NCBI GenBank assembly: GCA_900556455.1
Contig: USOV01000036.1
Span: 1 to 8,049, forward strand
From: an uncultured Clostridium sp.
GTDB lineage: Bacteria; Bacillota; Clostridia; TANB77; CAG-508
Length of the DNA: 8,049 bases
Direction: 5' to 3'
The notes under the pieces are model-generated. The model did no database searches and had not been told where the DNA came from. It worked only from the letters and a program-made list of their open reading frames with translations. Shown one piece after another: positions 1 to 6,061 of the stretch (positions are counted from its first letter, which is position 1; each line of letters opens with the position of its first letter). A program made the translations under genes and the position numbers.

Positions 1-38
1 TGACAGGCTAGCGTTCTAACCAACTGAACTACCGGGCC
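1..38 (-). tRNA. tRNA-Asp (GTC), 5' half, cut by window edge
   Basis: Read on the minus strand this is the 5' half of a tRNA: acceptor strand GGCCCGG, D-arm with the AGTTGGTTAGA-type loop, anticodon stem, and loop CTGTCA carrying anticodon GTC just before the window ends. GTC decodes Asp codons GAC/GAT. It lies 7 nt downstream of tRNA-Val and is almost certainly co-transcribed with it. The missing half lies outside the window, so this is a partial gene, not a pseudogene. Confidence 0.9.
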
Positions 39-45
39 AAAAAAA

Positions 46-121
46 TGGTGGGCGCAATAGGACTCGAACCTATGACCTCCTGCTTGTAAGGCAGATGCTC
101 TACCAGCTGAGCTATACGCCC
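46..121 (-). tRNA. tRNA-Val (TAC), CCA encoded
   Basis: A complete cloverleaf on the minus strand. Acceptor GGGCGTA pairs with TGCGCCC, D-stem GCTC/GAGC, anticodon loop CTTACAA (anticodon TAC, Val codons GTN), T-stem ATAGG/CCTAT around TTCGAGT, discriminator A, and a genomically encoded CCA at 48-46. It is the first gene of a leftward tRNA operon whose promoter sits at 140-168. tRNA-Asp follows after 7 nt. Confidence 0.96.
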
Positions 122-139
122 ATCTTAACGACGAAAATA

Positions 140-168
140 AGTATACTAGATTTTTTGTCATATGTCAA
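140..168 (-). promoter_or_regulatory. sigma-A promoter of the tRNA-Val/Asp operon
   Basis: On the minus strand: -35 TTGACA (168-163), a 17-nt spacer, -10 TATACT (145-140). This is a perfect -35, optimal spacing and a near-perfect -10. The predicted start lies about 12 nt before the tRNA-Val 5' end. The -35 overlaps the ATG at 162 that would give the longest gerA reading frame, which argues against that start codon. Confidence 0.87.
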
Positions 169-221
169 GCAATTTTTTTAAATTTTTTAATATTTTTGCA
201 AATTTGGGAAAAACTGTTGTT

Positions 222-1898
222 ATGAGTAAGTTTATAAATGATTTAAAAAAGATATTTTTATATACACCTTCTGCTACTTCTTATGATTTTTCTTTACCCG
301 AAACTTATCTTCCTCAGACAGATAATGGTACTCCAGAAGATGTTTCAAACCTTCCCATTGTTACCTCTTTAGATGAAAATTTAACTCACCTAAAGGTTAA
401 ATACAATGCACTTATTAATAGTGATATTATTTTAAGAGAGTTTACTTTAAACTTAAATGGAACGTCTTATAAATCACTAATTGTTTGTATTGATGGGATG
501 ATTAATTCTGAGCTTGTCAATAATTTTCTTTTAAGACCTCTAATGGAATCTTCAAATAGTTCCACTAAAACTATTAGTCGAAATGGGATAAAAATAAAGA
601 AATCAAAAAAAATAGATTTGGCTACTTATATATCCAACTCTCTAGTTCCACAAAATGATATTAATAAAGTAAACAATTTAGATGATTTAATTGATTCTGT
701 AAATTCTGGCGACTGTGCCCTTCTTGTTGATACTTTAGATGTTGCATTTATTGTAGATGTAAAAGGCTATAAAGCACGAGAAATTTCTGCTCCAACAAAT
801 GAAATTGTCGTTAGAGGTTCACAAGAAGCTTTTGTTGAAAAACTTAGAACCAATACATCCATGCTTAGGAGAATAATTAATAGCGAAAACTTAATTATTG
901 AAGATTGTACCGTAGGTAAAATAAGTAAAACAAATATTGCAATATGTTATCTAAAAAATATTGCAAATTCTGATTTAGTAAATGAGGTAAAATATAGAAT
1001 AAATAATTTAGCCATTGACTATATTATTTCTTCTGGTCAGTTAGAGCAATTAATTCAAGATAAAAGTAATGTTGCATTTCCACAATTAATTGCAACAGAA
1101 AGGTCTGATAAAGCTTCACTCCACATTCTTGAAGGAAGAGTTGTTGTTATAGTAGATGGAAGCCCATATGTCCTTATTATGCCTGGTGTTTTTTTAGATT
1201 TTTTATCTTCTCCAGAAGATATGAATTTAAAGCATCAATATTCTAATTTGTTAAAGCTTATTAGGTTTTTAGCCACATTTATTACATTATTACTACCTGG
1301 AATATATGTTGCAGTATCTAATTATCATACCGAGCTTCTACCTACCGAGTTGCTCTTTACTATTGCTGCCTCTAGAAACACCGTTCCTTTTCCATCTATT
1401 GTTGAAATCTTTATTATGGAAGTTTCTTTTGAACTCATTCGTGAGGCAGGGCTTAGAGTACCAACTCCATTTGGTTCTACTATAGGAATTATTGGTGCAT
1501 TGGTTTTGGGAGAATCTGCGGTTAGTGCAAATTTAGTAAGTCCTATTTTAATTATAATTGTAGCAATTACTGGAATATGTTCTTTTACAATACCTGATTT
1601 TTCTTTAAGCTTTTCTTTTAGAATTTTCAGATTTCTTTATATAGTGCTTGGATATTTGTGTGGATTGCTTGGTATTGCTATGGGAATATTTATTCACCTT
1701 GCTATTTTAGTAAATCTAAAATCATTTGGAGCACCATACCTTGCTCCTTATGTTCCTGCTACTAACTTAAATGCTTCTCTTTCTTATTTTATAAAACCAA
1801 TTTGGGCAAGAGAAACAAGAGCAGATTTTTTAAATACAAAACGACCTAAACAAGAAGAGAAATTCAGTAGGAAATGGAAGTTTTGGGAAAGGATGTAA
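222..1898 (+). CDS. gerAA: Germinant receptor A subunit (GerA family)
   Basis: Membrane subunit of a nutrient germinant receptor, a complex of the spore inner membrane that senses germinants and starts release of dipicolinate and cations. The product is 558 aa from the ATG at 222. Family marks seen: REFTL and VCIDGM before residue 95, RGSQEAF followed by RTN and LRRII (about 198-219), then a C-terminal hydrophobic half (about 345-510) with FELIREAGLRVPTPFG, GESAV, IPDFSLSF and NLKSFGAPYLAPY. About 60-70 residues precede the first conserved block, somewhat more than in typical members of roughly 480-550 aa. The frame stays open to an ATG at 162, but that codon has no ribosome site and lies in the -35 of the divergent tRNA promoter. 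The ATG at 222 has GGGAA 11 nt upstream. No convincing sigma-G promoter was found upstream. The stop is 3 nt before gerB. The A-subunit family is clear; the paralogue (GerA, GerK and so on) and the germinant are unknown. Confidence 0.95.
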   Translation: MSKFINDLKKIFLYTPSATSYDFSLPETYLPQTDNGTPEDVSNLPIVTSLDENLTHLKVKYNALINSDIILREFTLNLNGTSYKSLIVCIDGMINSELVNNFLLRPLMESSNSSTKTISRNGIKIKKSKKIDLATYISNSLVPQNDINKVNNLDDLIDSVNSGDCALLVDTLDVAFIVDVKGYKAREISAPTNEIVVRGSQEAFVEKLRTNTSMLRRIINSENLIIEDCTVGKISKTNIAICYLKNIANSDLVNEVKYRINNLAIDYIISSGQLEQLIQDKSNVAFPQLIATERSDKASLHILEGRVVVIVDGSPYVLIMPGVFLDFLSSPEDMNLKHQYSNLLKLIRFLATFITLLLPGIYVAVSNYHTELLPTELLFTIAASRNTVPFPSIVEIFIMEVSFELIREAGLRVPTPFGSTIGIIGALVLGESAVSANLVSPILIIIVAITGICSFTIPDFSLSFSFRIFRFLYIVLGYLCGLLGIAMGIFIHLAILVNLKSFGAPYLAPYVPATNLNASLSYFIKPIWARETRADFLNTKRPKQEEKFSRKWKFWERM

Positions 1899-1901
1899 TT
1901 A

Positions 1902-2990
1902 ATGTCAGTAGGAAAAATTGGTAAAATTGAAGCTGTAGCCTTAATTTTAATAGTAGTTATCAATGAAATAGTGTTAAATATTCCTAATATAATTATACTT
2001 CCAACTGATTCAGGCTCATCTATTAATATAATTTTTGTAAGTATTTTAGCTGTTATTTTTACTTATATTATTTGTAAACTTCTTAAACCATTTTTAGGGC
2101 AAGATATTTTAGATGTCTCTGATTATGTTGGTGGAAGAACTCTAAAAACTATTATTGGGATTTTGTTTATACTTTTCTTTATTATAACAGTTTCTTTAAG
2201 TGTAAGTTTTTTTGCAAATTTTATAAAATCAGTTTATTTTAATAGTTCCCCTATTGTATTTATTTTGCTTTTCTTCCTAGTTCCTGCACTATTTGCAAAT
2301 AAATTTGGATTAAAAGCTATATCTGGAGTAAATTTAATTTTTATTCCTGTAATTATATTTACTTTAATTTTTTTATTAGTTTTTTCTTCTAATAATTTTA
2401 ATATAGAAAGGCTTTTTCCCCTTTTTGGGAATAGTCTTTTTGATACTTTCGTGCTTGGCTCTACCAATATTTTCGCTTTCTCAGGTCTTGCTTATTTATA
2501 CTTTATGCCAAGTTTACTAAAAGATGTAAAAGACTTTAAAAAGGTTTCTATGGTGTCAATTATCCTTTCTGCAATATGCTTAATTTTTAGCATTATCTCA
2601 CTTATGCTGAGTTTTCCTGCACTTTCTAATACTGATGAAACCGTTTCTCTTTATCTTTTAACTAGAATGATAAAGTTTGGTTATTTTATAGAAAGATTAG
2701 ATGCTATATTTATTTTTATTTGGATAATTTCCCTCATTTCTTTTTTAAGCCTTACTTTTTTCTATATTTTAAAAATTTTCAAAAAAATTTCTAAGATAGA
2801 AGATTCAAATGAATTAGTTTATTCTTTGGGGTTTATTACTCTAGGAAATTGTTTAGCTTTTAAAAACATTTCTATAATAAAGTTTTTAGCAAGAGTTGTG
2901 TGTAAATATTATGCTTTGATTTTAATTTTTGGAATTAGTTTTGCAATTTTAATTATTGCAAATATTAAATATAAAAAAAATAATTTGTAG
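1902..2990 (+). CDS. gerAB: Germinant receptor B subunit (GerAB family permease-like protein)
   Basis: Integral membrane subunit of the germinant receptor. It belongs to the endospore germination permease family within the APC transporter superfamily and is thought to hold the germinant-binding site. The product is 362 aa, very close to the family norm, and hydrophobic throughout, with roughly ten predicted membrane segments. Family signatures are RLFPLFGNS near residue 170-177 and FIERLDAIFIFIWII near 263-277. The start ATG follows the gerA stop by 3 nt and has AAAGG 9 nt upstream inside the gerA end, so the two are translationally coupled. The frame is intact. The ligand cannot be inferred from sequence. 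Confidence 0.95.
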   Translation: MSVGKIGKIEAVALILIVVINEIVLNIPNIIILPTDSGSSINIIFVSILAVIFTYIICKLLKPFLGQDILDVSDYVGGRTLKTIIGILFILFFIITVSLSVSFFANFIKSVYFNSSPIVFILLFFLVPALFANKFGLKAISGVNLIFIPVIIFTLIFLLVFSSNNFNIERLFPLFGNSLFDTFVLGSTNIFAFSGLAYLYFMPSLLKDVKDFKKVSMVSIILSAICLIFSIISLMLSFPALSNTDETVSLYLLTRMIKFGYFIERLDAIFIFIWIISLISFLSLTFFYILKIFKKISKIEDSNELVYSLGFITLGNCLAFKNISIIKFLARVVCKYYALILIFGISFAILIIANIKYKKNNL

Positions 2991-3053
2991 AGATGAATTT
3001 ATTTTCATCGCCACAAGCATTTTCCACAAAAATTACATTTATTAGGAGTTTAA

Positions 3054-4275
3054 ATGAAAATAAAATATCTTTTCCTTATTTTAATTTTATTATTTAGTTT
3101 GTTTTGTTTGTCTGGATGTTATGATTCCCATGGTATTGAAACTTTGGCTTATGTGATAGCCATGGGAATTGATAAAAGTGATAATAATACCATAAGACTA
3201 ACTCTTCAATTTGCTGTTCCTACATCCTCAGATTCATCATCTTCTAGTTCACAGTCTAGTAGTTCTACAATTATTGATGTTGAATGTACTACCATTGATT
3301 CTGGAATTAGCTTAGTTAATAGTTACATTAGTAAAAAGGTAAATTTATCACACTGCAAAGCGATTGTAATTTCCGAGACTTTAGCCTACGAAGGAATTGC
3401 AGATTATATTTATGATTTGGTTAACAATGTTGAGATTCGTCCTGATTGTTATGTTATTATTAGTAGATGTGATGCATACTATTTTTTATCTAACTCTACG
3501 CCTACTCTAGAATCTGTGCCAGCAAGATATTACGAATTAATACCAAATTCTAGTGAATATACTGGTTTTACACAGTCTGTGCATCTTTCCGATTTCTATA
3601 AAAGCATTTTAAGTACTACTTCCCAACCTATTGCTATTTTAGGCCGGAGTAAATACTAAAAAGACACAAATATCAGCGTCAGATACTTCTACTTTAGATG
3701 GAAGTTATAAAGCAGACCAAACACCTATTGAAACTGAAAATAGTATAGAAAATATGGGACTTGCTGTTTTTTTCCAAGATAAACTAGTTGGTGAATTAGA
3801 TAATATTGAAACTTTATGCCATTTAATTATTTCTAATAAATTCCAAAATGCAACTATAACTATCCAAAATCCTTTCGATTATAATAGCAATATTTCCCTT
3901 TATATCTGCCCTGTTAAAGATACAAAAAATAATGTACAAATTATAAATGATTATCCATATATTAGCTGTAACATCTCAGTAACTGGATATGTTTTAGGTT
4001 TAGAAGATATCTTGGATTTATCTAAAGAAGAAACATTGGAAACTCTTAATACTGCCGTAAGTTCTTATTTAGAATATTGTATTAATAATTATTTATATAA
4101 AACTTCTAAAGGTTTACGTTCTGACATTGACAATTTTGGCATACATGTTTTACACAATTATTTAACTACTGATAAGTGGCTTGCTTCAGATTGGCTTAAT
4201 AACTACCAAAATGCCTTTTTTGATGTAAATGTTGAATCTAATATTATAAGTGGGTATTTATTTAGTAAGTTTTAG
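3054..4275 (+). pseudogene. gerAC: Germinant receptor C subunit (GerAC family lipoprotein), frameshifted
   Basis: C subunit of the receptor: a lipoprotein anchored on the outer face of the spore inner membrane. The first part (3054-3659, 201 aa) has a signal peptide, a lipobox LSGC with Cys22, the family mark LAYVIAMGIDK and a Ser-rich linker near residues 58-72. It ends early at a TAA. The next frame, open from 3643 to the stop at 4275, continues the family: NTKKTQ, then SKGLRSDIDNFGIHVL and a C-terminal WLNNYQNAFFDVNVE stretch. Removing one base in GGCCGG (3642-3647) turns LGRSKY-stop into LGGVNTKK and restores a single 406-aa protein, near the normal length. AGGAG lies 5 nt before the ATG. 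A second ATG at 3754 could start a 173-aa fragment, but without the signal peptide that is unlikely to work. A real mutation or a base-call error cannot be told apart here. Confidence 0.9.
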
Positions 4276-4289
4276 TTTTGGAGGACGAA

Positions 4290-4461
4290 ATGAGATATTT
4301 AGTTTTAATTTTATCAATTGTTATATCTATTAAAACAGTTAGCTATGGTATTTATGAGATTAAAAAAAATAGCAATTTACCACGGTGGTATCACCGTAAT
4401 AATAATTGCTATTATTGACCTCATTTATCCAAATGTTATTATTTACATTCATGGTGCTTAA
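4290..4461 (+). pseudogene. Small two-helix membrane protein, candidate germinant receptor D subunit, frameshifted
   Basis: An ATG at 4290 has a perfect GGAGG 5 nt upstream and lies 14 nt after the gerC stop. The zero frame encodes 42 aa to a TGA at 4416-4418: a hydrophobic helix (YLVLILSIVISIKTVSYGIY), then a polar, poorly structured tail. In the +1 frame, from about 4384, a second hydrophobic helix reads GGITVIIIAIIDLIYPNVII and ends IYIHGA-stop at 4459-4461. Dropping one base, either in the A8 tract at 4362-4369 or around CCACGG at 4380-4385, joins them into a 56-aa protein with two membrane segments. Small two-helix D proteins of about this size are known to sit in or beside germinant receptor operons and to modulate receptor function, so that is the most likely role. 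This is by size, topology and position, not by a diagnostic motif. It is unrelated to the GerD lipoprotein. Confidence 0.66.
4370..4411 (+). other. Interrupted inverted repeat / RNA hairpin inside the D-subunit gene
   Basis: Outer arms TAGCAATT (4370-4377) and AATTGCTA (4404-4411) are perfectly complementary (8 bp). Inner arms ACGGTG (4382-4387) and CACCGT (4392-4397) pair perfectly (6 bp) around a GTAT loop, with an asymmetric 4/6-nt internal loop between the two stems. It follows directly on the A8 tract and has no T-run after it, so it is not a standard terminator. It may only reflect coding sequence. Confidence 0.5.
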
Positions 4462-4464
4462 ATA

Positions 4465-4716
4465 TTATAACATATATACTATTCCTAATATTACAGAAAG
4501 TACTATAAATGTAATTCCTAGTATTATAGTCCATCTTTTTAGCTTACCTTCTCTTGTTCTACCTTTGTTTTTTTCATAGAAGCTATTATTTTGTGCTCCT
4601 CCCATTATTGCACTTGATGCGCCATCCTCATCACTACTTTGTAATGATGCAATTACAATTAGTACAAAACATACTATAACATAAATTACTATTAAAATTG
4701 TTTTTAATATTTCCAT
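4465..4716 (-). CDS. secG: Preprotein translocase subunit SecG
   Basis: Small membrane subunit of the SecYEG protein-export channel. The product is 83 aa, within the usual 70-90 range, with two membrane helices (about 4-24 and 61-82) and a cytoplasmic loop carrying the family pattern LQSS...GASSAIMGG...SFYEKNKGR (residues 25-53). The start at 4716 is set by a strong GGAGG (4728-4724) 7 nt upstream. The frame is open upstream to 4851, but that would run through the promoter at 4748-4776 and the terminator at 4817-4846, so the longer form is rejected. The gene is transcribed alone between tRNA-Thr and the convergent ger operon, whose last stop is 3 nt away. No clear shared terminator is visible. 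Confidence 0.93.
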   Translation of the reverse strand: MEILKTILIVIYVIVCFVLIVIASLQSSDEDGASSAIMGGAQNNSFYEKNKGRTREGKLKRWTIILGITFIVLSVILGIVYML

Positions 4717-4747
4717 TATTGTTCCTCCATTTCTGTTTGACTTAAAT

Positions 4748-4776
4748 ATTTTAGCACAAGTATTTACAAATTGCAA
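4748..4776 (-). promoter_or_regulatory. sigma-A promoter of secG
   Basis: Minus strand: -35 TTGCAA (4776-4771), a 17-nt spacer, and -10 TAAAAT (4753-4748) preceded by TGC, which forms an extended -10. It lies 31 nt upstream of the secG start codon and just after the tRNA-Thr terminator, so secG has its own transcript. Confidence 0.8.
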
Positions 4777-4816
4777 TATATATATGTGGAAAAAATTCGG
4801 AAGTAAGAATAAATAT

Positions 4817-4846
4817 AAAACCGAGAAATCATTTCTTCTCGGTTTT
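4817..4846 (-). terminator. Rho-independent terminator after tRNA-Thr
   Basis: A perfect 11-bp stem, AAAACCGAGAA with TTCTCGGTTTT, around an 8-nt loop. On the minus strand it ends in TTTTATATTTATT, 12 nt after the CCA end of tRNA-Thr. The A/T ends make it potentially bidirectional. Confidence 0.85.
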
Positions 4847-4857
4847 ATCAAAATTTT

Positions 4858-4933
4858 TGGAGCTTCCTGTCAGATTTGAACTGACGACCTATTGATTACT
4901 AATCAATTGCTCTACCAGCTGAGCTAAGGAAGC
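4858..4933 (-). tRNA. tRNA-Thr (AGT), CCA encoded
   Basis: A complete cloverleaf: acceptor GCTTCCT/AGGAAGC, D-stem GCTC/GAGC, anticodon stem ATTGA/TCAAT with loop TTAGTAA, T-stem GTCAG/CTGAC, discriminator T, encoded CCA (4860-4858). The anticodon is AGT, which reads Thr codon ACT. A34 anticodons other than Arg-ACG are uncommon in bacteria. The gene lies 73 nt after the sigH stop. I see no convincing separate promoter, so it may be read from the sigH promoter and processed. A strong terminator follows. Confidence 0.93.
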
Positions 4934-4965
4934 ATGTGTTAACTTTTCATTAATATCGAATATGC

Positions 4966-4984
4966 GGACGTGCAATGCACGTCC
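4966..4984. other. Perfect 19-bp GC-rich palindrome between sigH and tRNA-Thr
   Basis: GGACGTGCA (4966-4974), one central A, TGCACGTCC (4976-4984): nine perfect base pairs, strikingly GC-rich against the AT-rich surroundings. In the sigH transcript it starts 22 nt after the stop codon and forms a hairpin with a 3-nt loop. It has no U-run on the minus strand and only a mixed ATATATATTTT on the plus strand. It could be a processing or stability hairpin for the sigH mRNA, a weak terminator, or a protein-binding site. Confidence 0.6.
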
Positions 4985-5006
4985 ATATATATTTTATTGT
5001 AAATTT

Positions 5007-5645
5007 TTAATCCTCTGTCATTATGTTTTTACTTGCTTTTTTTCTTATTCTTTGTATTGCATTATCTACAGATTTTACTGGAGCTGAAAGTTTTTGTGCT
5101 ATATTTACATAGCTTTCTCCTCTTGCATACCTAGTTAATACTTGTTTTTCAAAACTACTTAAATTTTGGTCTATTTTTGTTTCTATATTTTTATAATACT
5201 CTTTTTTTGTAATTGTATCTAGTGGATCTTCTAAAACTTGCATATCTAATTTTTCTAGTAGTTCTGTATCTGAATCGTCATCATAAGCATTAGCATTTAA
5301 TGATATGGATGAGTTTAGTGGTATATGTTTTTGTCTATTAGATGTTTTTATTGCTGTAATTAATTGTCTCTCTATGCACAAATTTGCGAAAGATTTAAAT
5401 GAATTTTCTTTAGCTGAATCAAAACTTTTTATTGCTTTGTAAAGCCCAATCATTCCTTCTTGAACAATGTCTTCTTTTTCTGCTCCTACTATAAAATATT
5501 TATTAACTTTCATGTCTACTAAATCTTCATATCTGTTTAATAAATATTCTAATGCATCTTTATCCCCATTCTTCGCAATTTCCGCTAATTCTTCATCTGT
5601 TTTATTTGAGCTGTCCTTTAATGAGAATGCTGTTTGTAATATCAT
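5007..5645 (-). CDS. sigH: RNA polymerase sporulation sigma factor SigH (Spo0H)
   Basis: Sigma-70 family factor that, with core RNA polymerase, transcribes early-sporulation and stationary-phase genes. The product is 212 aa, typical for SigH. Region 2 lies at about 25-105 with the core-binding stretch DIVQEGMIGLYKAIKSF (59-75) and SFKSFANLCIERQLITAIK. The SigH-type linker motif RQKHIPLNS follows (104-112). Region 4, with the C-terminal helix-turn-helix, lies at about 163-203 (SFEKQVL, YVNIAQKL, VDNAIQRIRKK). The only plausible ATG (5645) has GGAGG 12 nt upstream, a longer spacing than usual, which may lower its translation. A consensus sigma-A promoter lies at 5680-5708, and a further promoter with a leader and hairpin lies upstream. 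In Bacillus subtilis sigH is also read by sigma-A and repressed by AbrB; no such site was identified here. Confidence 0.95.
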   Translation of the reverse strand: MILQTAFSLKDSSNKTDEELAEIAKNGDKDALEYLLNRYEDLVDMKVNKYFIVGAEKEDIVQEGMIGLYKAIKSFDSAKENSFKSFANLCIERQLITAIKTSNRQKHIPLNSSISLNANAYDDDSDTELLEKLDMQVLEDPLDTITKKEYYKNIETKIDQNLSSFEKQVLTRYARGESYVNIAQKLSAPVKSVDNAIQRIRKKASKNIMTED

Positions 5646-5679
5646 ACTTTATTTCTGCCTCCGCTTTTTGTTTTTTATT

Positions 5680-5708
5680 ATTATATTAGTTAAGTCCTTT
5701 TGTGTCAA
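5680..5708 (-). promoter_or_regulatory. Consensus sigma-A promoter of sigH
   Basis: Minus strand: -35 TTGACA (5708-5703), a 17-nt spacer, -10 TATAAT (5685-5680). Both hexamers match consensus exactly and spacing is optimal. The predicted start near 5673 leaves a 5' leader of about 28 nt before the sigH ATG. Confidence 0.9.
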
Positions 5709-5736
5709 GAGTTTTAGAAAATTTTTTCATCATAAC

Positions 5737-5775
5737 GAAAAGGAACATTTAATTTATAATCAAATGCTCCTTTTC
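5737..5775 (-). terminator. Hairpin terminator or attenuator upstream of sigH
   Basis: GAAAAGGA-a-CATTT pairs with AAATG-c-TCCTTTTC: 13 bp with one mismatch around an 11-nt loop. The U-rich part lies in the 3' arm (CCTTTTC) and there is no long U-tail in either direction, so strength is uncertain. On the minus strand it ends the short transcript starting near 5888 and lies 28 nt before the -35 of the sigH promoter. Confidence 0.6.
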
Positions 5776-5888
5776 TAATTAACCTCTTCCATATAGCCTC
5801 CTTTTTCCAAAATTTCCATTACTTAAATGAGTATTGAAGAGTTTTTATATTATCAACTAGATTGTTACATCTAACATATGCTAGTTGT
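5737..5888 (-). ncRNA. Putative small RNA or sigH leader with mini-ORF
   Basis: A self-contained unit of about 150 nt read from the promoter at 5895-5924. It has: (1) a hairpin at the very 5' end, CAACTAG/CTAGTTG (5887-5881 with 5860-5854) enclosing TGTTA/TAACA around a 4-nt loop; (2) a full SD, AAAGGAGG (5804-5797), 4 nt before ATG; (3) a five-codon ORF MEEVN-stop (5792-5775); (4) the hairpin at 5737-5775, which begins at the last base of that stop codon. CTCTTC at 5841-5836 can pair with GAAGAG in the first codons of the ORF (5789-5784), a possible switch. No known RNA family was recognised. Either it is a free small RNA or a leader whose read-through feeds sigH. Confidence 0.45.
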
Positions 5889-5894
5889 AAATAT

Positions 5895-5924
5895 ATTATA
5901 TCATACTTTACATAATATTGTCAA
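5895..5924 (-). promoter_or_regulatory. sigma-A promoter of the sigH-upstream leader RNA
   Basis: Minus strand: -35 TTGACA (5924-5919), an 18-nt spacer, -10 TATAAT (5900-5895). Both hexamers are perfect. The -35 overlaps the stop codon of the 46-residue ORF. The predicted start (about 5888) is the base before the 5' hairpin. Confidence 0.82.
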
Positions 5925-6061
5925 TCCTTTGTATGTTTTTTTCTTGTAATATTAACCAATTTTTCTGCTTGTTCTTTTTGTTTATCTAGTGGTAGCCATT
6001 GATAAAACGAGCATACAAATTCTCCATATTTAGTCGTGTTTTCTGATTTTTCAACATCCAA
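5921..6061 (-). CDS. Possible small protein of unknown function (46 aa, TTG start)
   Basis: A minus-strand frame from TTG (6061-6059) to TGA (5923-5921). The product is not recognised. It starts LDVEKSENTTKYGEF, has an aromatic patch VCSFYQWLPL (about 16-25), then a charged, probably helical tail KQKEQAEKLVNITRKKH. Support for coding: first codon positions are clearly G/C-richer than third positions, as in the neighbouring genes, and AAGGGGG lies 7 nt before the TTG. Against: there is no ATG in frame, the start sits in the T9 tract of the lexA terminator, and no own promoter is seen, so it would need read-through from lexA. It could also be the surviving 3' end of a larger lost gene. Confidence 0.38.
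   Translation of the reverse strand: MDVEKSENTTKYGEFVCSFYQWLPLDKQKEQAEKLVNITRKKHTKD

Noticed and set aside
142..148. TATACTA on the plus strand as a sigma-G or sigma-A -10 for the ger operon
   Set aside because: No matching -35 at suitable distance; the bases are the complement of the tRNA promoter -10.
2234..2467. Open frame of 77 codons on the minus strand inside gerB
   Set aside because: It lies wholly inside the clear GerAB reading frame, has no recognisable product or ribosome site, and is a composition shadow.
2992..3009. Hairpin GATGAA/TTCATC between gerB and gerC
   Set aside because: Only 6 bp, AT-rich and without a T-run; too weak to call a terminator or a processing site.
4717..4851. 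N-terminal extension of SecG to an ATG at 4851
   Set aside because: The extension would cover the secG promoter and the tRNA-Thr terminator, while the internal ATG at 4716 has a strong GGAGG and starts the conserved protein.
5467..5778. Open frame of 103 codons on the plus strand across the sigH start and promoter
   Set aside because: It is antisense to the conserved SigH region 2, runs through two promoter/terminator elements, and gives a low-complexity hydrophobic product.
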